From an uncultured Lachnospiraceae bacterium (GTDB taxonomy: Bacteria > Bacillota > Clostridia > Lachnospirales > Lachnospiraceae), in contig CANQCY010000001.1 in NCBI GenBank assembly GCA_947591245.1, positions 1 through 64,000 on the forward strand: a stretch of 64,000 nt of DNA. Direction: 5' to 3'. Positions 46,379 through 53,882 of this stretch are shown in pieces. The notes below the pieces were generated by a model, which saw only the letters and a list, made by a program, of their open reading frames with translations, was not told the DNA's origin and ran no database searches. A program made the translations under genes and the position numbers. Position 1 is the stretch's first letter. Each line of letters opens with the position of its first letter.

Positions 46379-46468
46379 ATGGAAGAGTTTGTGGAGGAAT
46401 TTGGAGAGGTGCTGGTAACGGTATTATTCGGCATGATAATCCTCTCAGTATTCGCACGTTTTTTGTAA
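46379..46468 (+). CDS. pilin-like micropeptide 2 (29 residues)
   Basis: ATG 46379 follows GGAGGG and encodes a 29-residue peptide beginning MEEFVEEFGEVLVTVLFG and ending ARFL. It is one acidic head with Glu7-Phe8-Gly9 and one hydrophobic helix, nothing more. The same head pattern in neighbouring proteins and the good ribosome site argue that it is translated. Confidence 0.55.
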   Translation: MEEFVEEFGEVLVTVLFGMIILSVFARFL

Positions 46469-46538
46469 ATAAGAGAGATTGAATTATGCGCAATAAAGCA
46501 AAGGCGGACGCAGTTCGCCTTGCAGAAATGAGGGAAAA

Positions 46539-46679
46539 ATGAATGAATTGATTCGGGAGTACGGAAAAACCGTTTTGTACGCAATAACGGGCGCGCTTGC
46601 CGTAGGACTGTTAGTTTATGCGTGTACGTGCATAGCGGCGTATATGGAATTTTTTGCAGACCGGCTTATGGGGGGATGA
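46539..46679 (+). CDS. pilin-like small protein 3 (46 residues)
   Basis: ATG 46539, behind GAGGG, encodes MNELIREYGKTVLYAITGA, then a hydrophobic helix to about residue 34 and a short tail ending DRLMGG. Glu7-Tyr8-Gly9 match the other small proteins of the operon. The next gene begins four bases after its stop codon. Confidence 0.58.
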   Translation: MNELIREYGKTVLYAITGALAVGLLVYACTCIAAYMEFFADRLMGG

Positions 46680-46682
46680 GAA

Positions 46683-47090
46683 GTGAGATTGTTTATTTAT
46701 GAATACGGGAATGTATTATTGGGCGTTTTGTTTGCGGCGCTTATTCTGACTGTTGTGTTTTCCGGCTTTATGAAAAAATGGCAGGAGTTTGGCGGCGTAG
46801 GCGACAGCGTCAAGACGGATTTTCTGACAGACGAGGAAAAGCGCATGCCGCCGTTGCTGAAGGCATGTGATTTCAAAATCCGCGAAGGGGATCCGCTGAA
46901 TGCAAAAGAGCATGTGTCGGCGTCCGATTTTGACGGGCGCGATATATCCGACCGGATTCAGATGAAATGCGTGAGAGAGAAGCCGGGGCTTTTGCGGTAT
47001 GAGCTGCAGGTGGAGAGTCCGGTGACAGGCAAGGTGGCGCGAGGGAGGATGACTGTCTTGATTGACTGCCCTGCGGGAGGTGGAGTTTGA
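46683..47090 (+). CDS. pilin-like protein 4 with soluble domain
   Basis: GTG 46683 (GGGGGA upstream) starts a 135-residue protein opening MRLFIYEYGNVLLGVLFAA, the same Glu7-Tyr8-Gly9 head and helix as its small neighbours. Residues about 35-135 form a charged soluble domain without recognised relatives. The architecture of one N-terminal helix with a globular end is that of a minor pilin or pseudopilin. Confidence 0.6.
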   Translation: MRLFIYEYGNVLLGVLFAALILTVVFSGFMKKWQEFGGVGDSVKTDFLTDEEKRMPPLLKACDFKIREGDPLNAKEHVSASDFDGRDISDRIQMKCVREKPGLLRYELQVESPVTGKVARGRMTVLIDCPAGGGV

Positions 47091-47417
47091 ATGAGAGTCA
47101 TTATAGAACATTTTATTACATTTTTGCTGCTGCTTATTTTTATATGGATCGGCATTGCCTATATTATCCAGAATGTACTGTATTCCAGTGCGAGAGAGTT
47201 CCACGGCGCTGTTGTAACACAGCTGGAAAACAGCTATTTTGATGAGGCGGTGATGGAGGATTGCAGACGGAAAGCGGAGCGGGCGGGATATGATCTGGAC
47301 ATTCGGATTTATGGAAGCGGAAACGAAAAAGATGCCAAAGTATCCCTCGTGTTCCGGTATGTTATTCCGCTTTGCGGCATTGAAAAAACTTATGAAATAG
47401 AGGGCTATTCGAGATGA
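47091..47417 (+). CDS. single-pass membrane protein, possible TadE-like pseudopilin
   Basis: ATG 47091 directly abuts the previous stop codon. The 108 residues begin MRVIIEHFITFLLLLIFIW, with one hydrophobic helix (about 8-29) and a soluble region ending in IPLCGIEKTYEIEGYSR. The head has Glu6 and Phe8 rather than the exact Glu-Tyr-Gly pattern. Position and topology suggest a TadE/TadF counterpart, but sequence similarity is too weak to assert it. Confidence 0.55.
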   Translation: MRVIIEHFITFLLLLIFIWIGIAYIIQNVLYSSAREFHGAVVTQLENSYFDEAVMEDCRRKAERAGYDLDIRIYGSGNEKDAKVSLVFRYVIPLCGIEKTYEIEGYSR

Positions 47418-47806
47418 AATCAATTGTATTATCGGCGATATGCATTAGTGCGGTGCTGCTTGTTCTGGCAATCCAATCCAAAATAAACGGAATGGCATAC
47501 TGCTCCCATGAATTGGAAGAGGCGTTGTCCGTTTCGGTGTCGCAGACGCTTAAGGAAGTATTAGAACAGGACAGCTATGGAATTCATGAAAAAAATGAGT
47601 TTATCGCTGCTTTTTTACAGGCTTTAGTTATGAGAACAAATTCGGATGCGGATATGAAAGTGTCGGTGATTTCAGCGGACATGGAAAAGGGATTGTTAGA
47701 TATAGAGGTGAGGGAGCGGTTATCGGGAGAAAAAGAATCGGCTCTCCCGGAAAAAGATCGCGAGATCGTCGTCAGGAGAACCGTTATTTACGCAAAAGAA
47801 AAGTAA
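47414..47806 (+). CDS. single-pass membrane protein at the operon's end
   Basis: The start overlaps the previous stop as ATGA. The 130-residue protein has one N-terminal helix (about 3-22, MKSIVLSAICISAVLLVLA) and a soluble domain of about 105 residues ending RRTVIYAKEK. It resembles pseudopilins in topology only, and no family was recognised. A hairpin terminator follows. Confidence 0.55.
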   Translation: MKSIVLSAICISAVLLVLAIQSKINGMAYCSHELEEALSVSVSQTLKEVLEQDSYGIHEKNEFIAAFLQALVMRTNSDADMKVSVISADMEKGLLDIEVRERLSGEKESALPEKDREIVVRRTVIYAKEK

Positions 47807-47873
47807 GGATATTCCTGTGCTTTTACAAGACTATCTAAAGCGTGCCATGCCAACTTCGCCGGCTATGGAACCA

Positions 47874-47908
47874 GAGCAGTCTCGCGAAGCGCGACGCTCG
47901 GGGTTTTT
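47874..47908 (+). terminator. intrinsic terminator of the Tad-like operon
   Basis: GAGC (47874-47877) and TCGCG (47882-47886) pair with CGCGA (47890-47894) and GCTC (47896-47899), followed by GGGG and TTTTT. It lies just before the convergent CNNM gene's stop. Confidence 0.65.
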
Positions 47909-47923
47909 GAAAACGCTGTCTGC

Positions 47924-49231
47924 TTATTGATCCGGATTTTCTTCGTCCGGCTTGGTCTTTTTTATGTGGACATGTACTTTGTCGATGCGATTTTTTTCTG
48001 TTTCCAATACGGTATAAACGGCGTAGTCGTCTTCAGCGTGTTCCCCCGGAGAGGGAAAATGTTCTAAAAGCTTTATGACGTGCCCGGAGATCGAATCGTA
48101 TTCGTCGGATTCGATCGGGAGCAGCAGACGTTCGTTTACGTCATCAAGAGGGGTGGAGCCGAGCAGGATAAATTCATTTTCAGAAATATGCTGAATTTCA
48201 TCTTCCTCGTCCTCATCATATTCGTCGCGAATTTCGCCTACGATCTCTTCCACGAGGTCTTCCATCGTGATCAGACCGGAAAGCGCGCCGTATTCATCCA
48301 AAACGATGGTCATGGGAATGGAGTCCTTTCGCATTTCCATAAACAGTTCGGATACATTTTTGTACTCATAGGTGACATGAGCGGTTCGGATCAGTTCCCT
48401 TAAGTCGAATTCATTTTTGTCGCCGTTGTAAAAAACGAAATCTTTCAAATTTATGATGCCGACAATGTTGTCAATTGTTTCATCATAGACCGGCATACGG
48501 GCAAATTTATTTTCGGTGAACAGAGAGAGCAGTTCGTCATAGGAGATGGACAGTTCCACCATACATATGTCAAGACGGGGAATCATAACGTCCTTGGCGA
48601 TTGAGTCGCCGAAATCCACGATATTTGTGATCATTTTCCGTTCTTCGCTCTCAATTACGCCTTCCTCATGGCTGACGTCTACGAAAGTGCGGAGCTCGTC
48701 CTCTGTAATGGCGTTGTTTTGACGGGTTGTATCCACCCGCATCACAAACAGCATAAAGGCGACGATCTTGTCAATGATAAAAATGATGGGTGTCAGCAGC
48801 TTTGTCAAAAACAGGATCGGCCGGCTGAATACAAGGGACAGCTTTTCCGCATTGATTGTCGCTGCTGTCTTCGGGGTTATCTCGCCGAAGATCAGGATGA
48901 GAAGCGTTAGAACACCGGTAGCAATGCCGGCGCCGAGGCTCGCGTTTTCTTCCAGTCCCATTCGCCTGCATACTGTAAACGCAAAGGAAGTCGAAAGCGA
49001 AGAGGCGGAAAGGTTCACGATGTTGTTGCAGATCAAAATGCAGCTCAGCATCTTCGACTGTTCTTCAAAAAGCTTGAGCACTCTGGCGGCAGCCTTGTTT
49101 TTATCTTCTGCCAGCGCGCGTATTTTCAGCCTGTTTACCGTAGTAAGCGCTGTTTCGGCAGATGAGAAAAATGCTGATAATAATAGTAACACAAAAATAA
49201 TCAAAATACTAATCGCGTCACCGGGATCCAA
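47924..49231 (-). CDS. CNNM/CBS/CorC-domain membrane protein (hemolysin C-like family)
   Basis: The product has an N-terminal CNNM domain with about three to four membrane helices (starting LLLSAFFSSAETALTTVNRLK), two CBS domains (about residues 205-330, with KDVMIPRLDICMVE and VVLDEYGALSGLITMEDLVEEIVG) and a C-terminal CorC_HlyC domain. Such proteins are linked to magnesium or other cation export. GGAG at 49243-49240 fits TTG 49231 better than GTG 49240, giving 435 residues. The gene is convergent with the Tad-like operon. Confidence 0.9.
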   Translation of the reverse strand: MDPGDAISILIIFVLLLLSAFFSSAETALTTVNRLKIRALAEDKNKAAARVLKLFEEQSKMLSCILICNNIVNLSASSLSTSFAFTVCRRMGLEENASLGAGIATGVLTLLILIFGEITPKTAATINAEKLSLVFSRPILFLTKLLTPIIFIIDKIVAFMLFVMRVDTTRQNNAITEDELRTFVDVSHEEGVIESEERKMITNIVDFGDSIAKDVMIPRLDICMVELSISYDELLSLFTENKFARMPVYDETIDNIVGIINLKDFVFYNGDKNEFDLRELIRTAHVTYEYKNVSELFMEMRKDSIPMTIVLDEYGALSGLITMEDLVEEIVGEIRDEYDEDEEDEIQHISENEFILLGSTPLDDVNERLLLPIESDEYDSISGHVIKLLEHFPSPGEHAEDDYAVYTVLETEKNRIDKVHVHIKKTKPDEENPDQ

Positions 49232-49299
49232 AAAAATCACTCCAATCGTAAATGTAAAAATTTGATACCATTGTATTTTATATTTATATATTTGTCAAC

Positions 49300-50910
49300 T
49301 TAGCTTAATGCCTGACGTTTTCTGGCCATTTCATCGCTGTCCAGATATTCGTCGTAGGTTGTGACTTTGTCGATCATGCCGTTTGGCGTAAATTCGATGA
49401 TTCTGTTCGCAATGGTCTGGATAAACTGATGATCCTGCGATGTAAAGAGCACGACGCCGGGGAATTTAATCAGTCCGTTATTTACGGACGTAATAGATTC
49501 CATGTCCAGATGGTTGGTCGGTTCGTCCATAATCAGTGCGTTGGCGCCGAGCATCATCATTTTGGAAAGCATGACCCGAACTTTTTCGCCACCGGAGAGG
49601 ACGTTCACCTTCTTTAAGCCGTCGTCGCCCGAGAACAGCATTCGTCCGAGAAAACCGCGTACATAGGTGACGTCTTTTTCAGGAGAATACGGCATAAGCC
49701 AGTCCACAATTGTATCCGTACCCGAAAAATCCTTTGTGTTGTCTTTCGGGAAATACGCCTGGCTGGTTGTAATGCCCCATTTATAATCCCCCTCGTCCGG
49801 CTCCATCTCGCCCGCAAGTATCTGGAAAAGAGTGGTTGCAGCGATCCCGTATGAACCGACAAAGGCGATTTTATCATCATGTCCGACTGTGAAGGAAACA
49901 TTGTCAAGCACTTTTTCCCCGTCAATTGTTTTGGACAGGCTCGTCACGGTCAGTACCTCATTGCCGATCTCGCGATTTGGCTTGAAATCGACATACGGAT
50001 ATTTTCGGCTCGATGGGCGCAGCGTATCCAGTTCGATTTTTTCAAGGGCGCGCTTACGGGAGGTTGCCTGCTTTGACTTGGAGGCATTTGCGCTGAAACG
50101 CTGGATAAATTCCTGAAGCTCTTTGATCTTTTCTTCCTTCTTTTTGTTGGCTTCCTTCATCTGTTTGATCATAAGCTGGCTTGACTCGTACCAGAAGTCG
50201 TAGTTTCCGGCGTATAACTGCATTTTTGCGTAGTCAATGTCAACGGTATGGGTGCATACTTTGTTCAGGAAATATCGGTCGTGGGATACGACAATGATCG
50301 TATTGTCAAAATCAATCAGAAAGTTTTCCAGCCAGCGGATGGCGTCGAGATCCAAATGGTTGGTCGGCTCATCCAGGAGCAGGATGTCGGGATTTCCAAA
50401 CAGCGCCCTCGCCAAAAGAACCTTGACCTTTTCGTTTGCCGGAAGCTCGCGCATCAGCTTGTCATGCAGTCCGGCGTCAATATTCAGTCCGTTCAGAAGC
50501 GTTGCGGCGTCGGATTCGGCCTCCCATCCGTTCATAGTAGCAAACTCCGCTTCCAGTTCGCTCGCCCGGATGCCGTCTTCCTCTGTGAAATCCTCTTTGG
50601 CATAAATCGCGTCTTTTTCTTTCATAATATCATAAAGACGCTGATTTCCCATGATGACAGTATCTAAGACAATATTATCATCATATTTGAAGTGGTCCTG
50701 CTCAAGAACGGACAGACGTTGGCCCGGAGTCAGGATGATCTCGCCCTGAGTCGGTTCCAACTCTCCGGAAAGGATTTTCAGGAAAGTGGATTTGCCGGCG
50801 CCGTTCGCGCCGATAATGCCGTAGCAGTTGCCCTCCGTAAATTTTATATTTACCTCTTCAAAAAGCGCCTTTTTGCCAAAACGCAGAGTTACATTACTTG
50901 CCTGTATCAT
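49300..50910 (-). CDS. ABC-F family ATPase (YbiT/Uup-like)
   Basis: Two nucleotide-binding domains without membrane helices are seen, with IGANGAGKSTFLKIL and LLLDEPTNHLDLDAIRWLENF in the first half and LIMDEPTNHLDMESI in the second. The second Walker A is degenerate: it reads VGSYGIAATTLFQ instead of GxxGxGKST. The linker between the halves (about 230-320) is the ribosome-contacting region of ABC-F proteins. MIQASNVTLRF, from ATG 50910, is the typical start, so upstream in-frame codons are not counted. ABC-F proteins act on ribosomes in translation or antibiotic protection. Confidence 0.9.
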   Translation of the reverse strand: MIQASNVTLRFGKKALFEEVNIKFTEGNCYGIIGANGAGKSTFLKILSGELEPTQGEIILTPGQRLSVLEQDHFKYDDNIVLDTVIMGNQRLYDIMKEKDAIYAKEDFTEEDGIRASELEAEFATMNGWEAESDAATLLNGLNIDAGLHDKLMRELPANEKVKVLLARALFGNPDILLLDEPTNHLDLDAIRWLENFLIDFDNTIIVVSHDRYFLNKVCTHTVDIDYAKMQLYAGNYDFWYESSQLMIKQMKEANKKKEEKIKELQEFIQRFSANASKSKQATSRKRALEKIELDTLRPSSRKYPYVDFKPNREIGNEVLTVTSLSKTIDGEKVLDNVSFTVGHDDKIAFVGSYGIAATTLFQILAGEMEPDEGDYKWGITTSQAYFPKDNTKDFSGTDTIVDWLMPYSPEKDVTYVRGFLGRMLFSGDDGLKKVNVLSGGEKVRVMLSKMMMLGANALIMDEPTNHLDMESITSVNNGLIKFPGVVLFTSQDHQFIQTIANRIIEFTPNGMIDKVTTYDEYLDSDEMARKRQALS

Positions 50911-50970
50911 TTTGTTTTCATTCCTTACTATTGTATTTAGGTTGACCGGGAACCTATACCCGCTGCCGTT

Positions 50971-50986
50971 TTGCGACATGTCGCAA
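50971..50986. promoter_or_regulatory. perfect 16-bp palindrome before the ABC-F gene
   Basis: TTGCGACATGTCGCAA is its own reverse complement. It lies in the 258-bp divergent region, 61 bp upstream of the ABC-F start. It could be an operator or, in the ABC-F leader RNA, a small hairpin. Confidence 0.5.
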
Positions 50987-51090
50987 TGCACATATATTTA
51001 CTATTTTACTATAAAAATGGGATTTTGCAAGCGTTTTTTTAAGTTTTTGCACGTTGCCGGGTTTGGTTTTAAAATTCACGTTTTTGTATC

Positions 51091-51119
51091 TTGTGATTGT
51101 AAAACAGATATGCTACAAT
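51091..51119 (+). promoter_or_regulatory. promoter of the GH13-like gene
   Basis: TTGTGA at 51091-51096 and TACAAT at 51114-51119 have a 17-base spacer and lie 50 bp before ATG 51169. Confidence 0.65.
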
Positions 51120-51168
51120 GAAGTGTAGTAGAAAATATTTACAAACTCATATTAAGGATGACAGATAG

Positions 51169-52989
51169 ATGAAGACATTAGAAAATGGACGTTTTTCGAT
51201 AAAATGCGGAACGAACATGAGGGAAGGCGTTTTTGCATCGGAAACAGGGGACAAAGCGGAGATTACGGTCTGGTGCAGAGACGCCGCCGTCTGTAAGCTT
51301 TGTCTTTACTGTGGGAAAAAACTTTTGTATAAGATCCCGATGAATTCCATGGAAGCGAAGGGTGCGGCGGACTTGTTCAGCCTGCGTATCGAAGGAGACG
51401 GACTGACAGATTTTCTCGGCCGGTGCGAATATGTCTTTGAGGCGGATAAGCGTGTGGTGAATGATCCTTATATGCGGGCGACGGCGGGAAGAAATTGGTT
51501 TGGGCGGAAAAACGCGCGCCTGCGGGGACGGTTTTGTTTTGACCGGTTTGACTGGGGCGGGGAGAAGAGAAAGAGCATTTCGTATGAAGACATGATTATA
51601 TATCAGTGCCATCTGCGCGGGTATACGAAACACAGCAGTTCAAAGGTCAAGCATCCCGGCACGTTTGCGGGATTTGCTGAAAAGATCAGCTATCTTAAGA
51701 AGCTGGGCGTGAATACGGTACTCTTTCTTCCTATTTATGATTTTAACGAACAGATGGGGGCGCATGAGAAAAAAATAAATTATTGGGGATATACGGGCGA
51801 CGCCTGCTATTTTGCGCCCAAGGCCTCCTATGCCTCCAATGCGGAACGGGCGGGCGCGGAATTGAAAGAATTGATAAAGAAAATGCATAAAAACGGCATG
51901 AATCTCCTGCTGGACATGCATTTCGACGGCAAATCGCCGGAGTTTATCGTAAGATGCCTTAAATATTATGCATCGGAATATCACGTGGACGGTTTCATGG
52001 TCAATACGGATGTGGTGAATAAGATGTGGATTGACGAGGATCCGGTGCTGCGCCGGTGCAAATTTCTCGGAAGCAACTGGAATGGCGCCGGTATGGTACA
52101 GGGGCAGAAAAAGTTTGGCCAGTTTAACGACGCCTTTCTTACGGTGGCAAGACGTTTCCTGAAAAGCGACGAGGGGCAGGCTTCCGACTTCTTCCGCCTG
52201 TTTACGGAGGATGAGCGGGAAAAGGGCATCGTTCATTATATTACGCAGAAAAACGGATTTACATTGCGGGATCTGGTATCCTATGACGTGAAGCACAACG
52301 AAGCGAATGGGGAGCGCAATTTAGACGGCACCGAGTATAATTACAGCTGGAACTGCGGTCAGGAGGGAAACAGCCGAAAGAGGGCTGTCAATGCCATGCG
52401 GCTGCAGCAGATGAAAAATGCGTTCTGCATGCTGCTTCTGGGTCCCGCCACCCCGATGATTTTAGCGGGGGACGAATTCGGCCGTACGCAGAAGGGGAAT
52501 AATAATGCATATTGCCAGGATAATGCAACAACGTGGATCGATTGGAATCTTCTTGAAAAAAATAAAAATATTTTTTCGTTTACAAAAATGCTGATCGAAT
52601 TTCGCAAAAAATGCCCGCTGTATAAAAGAAGCGGGACATTGAGCGGGATAGATACTTTGGGAGCCGGCGCTCCCGGAGTGTCGGGACATGGAATCGAGCC
52701 GTGGGTGGCAAATTTTTCTTATTACAGCCGCGAGGTAGGCGTGCTGTTCTACGGTACATATTATGGCGGTAAATCCTTGTATATCGTATTTAATTTCCAC
52801 TGGGATCCCCATGAATTTTATTTGCCGGCCGTAGATGGCGCAAAAACATGGAAAGTCGTGGTTGATACCGGTCTGGCGGAGGGCGGCCAGGCGAAACGGG
52901 GGCTTAAGAAGTATGTCGTATCGCCGAGAACAATAGTTGTCTTTGAGGGTGAGGAGCCGGAAGAGGCGCAAAGCTTTTCTAAGGCATGA
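51169..52989 (+). CDS. GH13 isoamylase/GlgX-like protein lacking catalytic residues
   Basis: The 606-residue protein has the fold of glycogen-debranching GH13 enzymes: an N-terminal beta domain, a barrel, and the conserved KHNEANGERNLDGTEYNYSW and ILAGDEFGRTQKGNNNAYCQD. Yet the catalytic regions are altered. GFRFDLA is GFMVNTD (nucleophile position Asn279), AEPWD is GSNWN (acid/base position Ser302) and TAHDGF is TQKNGF (third carboxylate position Asn362), and the DVVxNH region is LLDMHFDG. It should therefore not hydrolyse alpha-glucans in the usual way. It may be a glucan-binding or regulatory pseudoenzyme. The frame is full-length with its own promoter. Confidence 0.85.
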   Translation: MKTLENGRFSIKCGTNMREGVFASETGDKAEITVWCRDAAVCKLCLYCGKKLLYKIPMNSMEAKGAADLFSLRIEGDGLTDFLGRCEYVFEADKRVVNDPYMRATAGRNWFGRKNARLRGRFCFDRFDWGGEKRKSISYEDMIIYQCHLRGYTKHSSSKVKHPGTFAGFAEKISYLKKLGVNTVLFLPIYDFNEQMGAHEKKINYWGYTGDACYFAPKASYASNAERAGAELKELIKKMHKNGMNLLLDMHFDGKSPEFIVRCLKYYASEYHVDGFMVNTDVVNKMWIDEDPVLRRCKFLGSNWNGAGMVQGQKKFGQFNDAFLTVARRFLKSDEGQASDFFRLFTEDEREKGIVHYITQKNGFTLRDLVSYDVKHNEANGERNLDGTEYNYSWNCGQEGNSRKRAVNAMRLQQMKNAFCMLLLGPATPMILAGDEFGRTQKGNNNAYCQDNATTWIDWNLLEKNKNIFSFTKMLIEFRKKCPLYKRSGTLSGIDTLGAGAPGVSGHGIEPWVANFSYYSREVGVLFYGTYYGGKSLYIVFNFHWDPHEFYLPAVDGAKTWKVVVDTGLAEGGQAKRGLKKYVVSPRTIVVFEGEEPEEAQSFSKA

Positions 52990-53008
52990 AAAGCCATGCC
53001 TTAGAAAA
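52975..53008. terminator. long inverted repeat at a convergent gene boundary
   Basis: TTTTCTAAGGCATG (52975-52988) pairs perfectly with CATGCCTTAGAAAA (52995-53008) around a six-base loop. It overlaps the GH13-like stop codon and precedes the end of the minus-strand cysteine-rich gene. No separate T-run follows, but a bidirectional terminator role is likely. Confidence 0.55.
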
Positions 53009-53042
53009 ACGAATGATGCGCCTTCACAGCCTGCGAAAGCTG

Positions 53043-53234
53043 CTAAAAGTTATGCTCCGCTACGATCGGGTCATAAAGATCCAGTTTGCAGTGTTCGTCA
53101 GAGGCAAAATGCTTGCAGGTTTTGCAGGAAACATTTACAGAGCCGGTTTTATTTGTGCATTGGCAGCAATCTTTTGCCGCATAGGCGCTGCAGTTTTTGG
53201 CTACATTTTTGTAAGTCGAATCATTTGTTCTCAT
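53043..53234 (-). CDS. small cysteine-rich protein
   Basis: ATG 53234 has AAGGAG about seven bases upstream on the minus strand, so the longer frame to 53282 is not used. The 63-residue product contains eight cysteines, including NCSAYAAKDCCQC and VSCKTCKHFASDEHCK, in a spacing that suggests metal or Fe-S binding. It ends LDLYDPIVAEHNF. No function is known to me. Confidence 0.65.
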   Translation of the reverse strand: MRTNDSTYKNVAKNCSAYAAKDCCQCTNKTGSVNVSCKTCKHFASDEHCKLDLYDPIVAEHNF

Positions 53235-53338
53235 AGTCTTTCTCCTTTCATTCAGCCGTTTTTGCTGAGTTGTAGTTGCCACCTTTTTATTATTTGCAGT
53301 TGCGGGCGCATTATTCTGACTAAAAGAGGATGAAATGG

Positions 53339-53791
53339 ATGAAATTATTTAAAATAGAAGATGTAAAAGGATTTATGGAACTTCTTTTTTTGAAGGAAAT
53401 TTTTGACGGATTTTGTCTCGGAAGCATGAAGATTAGGACGATGGTTGCGATCAGCGTCCAGGGAAACCTGATTTTGGACTGGCTTGACAGCGAACAGAGG
53501 GAGCTGTACAAAAAAGCGGAGTATGTGCCGTGGAAATTGTTTCGTCCTACGGCGTTTGCCATGATCCGAGGAAAGCAGCCGCCGGAATCCATGCGAATTT
53601 ATTTTGTGCATCAATTGGAAAACGGCGATTGCGGCGGGCTCCGAGTGCAGTATGAAAAAGACGGGCTCGTTTGCATGAGCTCTTATACGCCGGCTCACTT
53701 TTCAATGGATAGGAGCGGAGAACAGATGTGGGACGAAAAGTGCGCAGACTTTTTCCGGAAAAACGGAATTGTTAGCGCTCCTTTTGAATGA
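53339..53791 (+). CDS. DUF5721-like hypothetical protein
   Basis: ATG 53339 is favoured over ATG 53330 because AGAGG at 53325-53329 is nine bases before it. The 150-residue product starts MKLFKIEDVKGFMELLFLKE and continues with a beta-rich domain, resembling DUF5721 proteins of Lachnospiraceae. The function is unknown. The 3' end overlaps the CIRCE-like operator of htpG. Confidence 0.62.
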   Translation: MKLFKIEDVKGFMELLFLKEIFDGFCLGSMKIRTMVAISVQGNLILDWLDSEQRELYKKAEYVPWKLFRPTAFAMIRGKQPPESMRIYFVHQLENGDCGGLRVQYEKDGLVCMSSYTPAHFSMDRSGEQMWDEKCADFFRKNGIVSAPFE

Positions 53792-53798
53792 GCGCTAA
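53772..53798. promoter_or_regulatory. CIRCE-like operator upstream of htpG
   Basis: TTAGCGCTC (53772-53780), nine bases, then GAGCGCTAA (53790-53798) form a perfect inverted repeat. The HrcA target CIRCE is TTAGCACTC-N9-GAGTGCTAA, so each arm differs at one base, and the two changes compensate. It ends eight bases before the -35 box. Confidence 0.75.
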
Positions 53799-53805
53799 AA
53801 AGTTC

Positions 53806-53834
53806 TTGACAAGGAGTCATTTCTGTACTAAGAT
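53806..53834 (+). promoter_or_regulatory. htpG promoter
   Basis: TTGACA at 53806-53811 and TAAGAT at 53829-53834 are separated by 17 bases, directly downstream of the CIRCE-like repeat. Confidence 0.78.
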
Positions 53835-53882
53835 AGGTTTTAGATTAAATTTCTAAAACTTTTAATAGGAGAGTGGTGCGAA

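Noticed and set aside
46486-46542. An 18-codon frame between two pilin-like genes
   Set aside because: It lacks a hydrophobic helix and the shared head pattern, and its hairpin-forming sequence looks like spacer.
50937-50993. An 18-residue minus-strand upstream frame before the ABC-F gene
   Set aside because: No ribosome site precedes its ATG, so a translated regulatory peptide cannot be supported.
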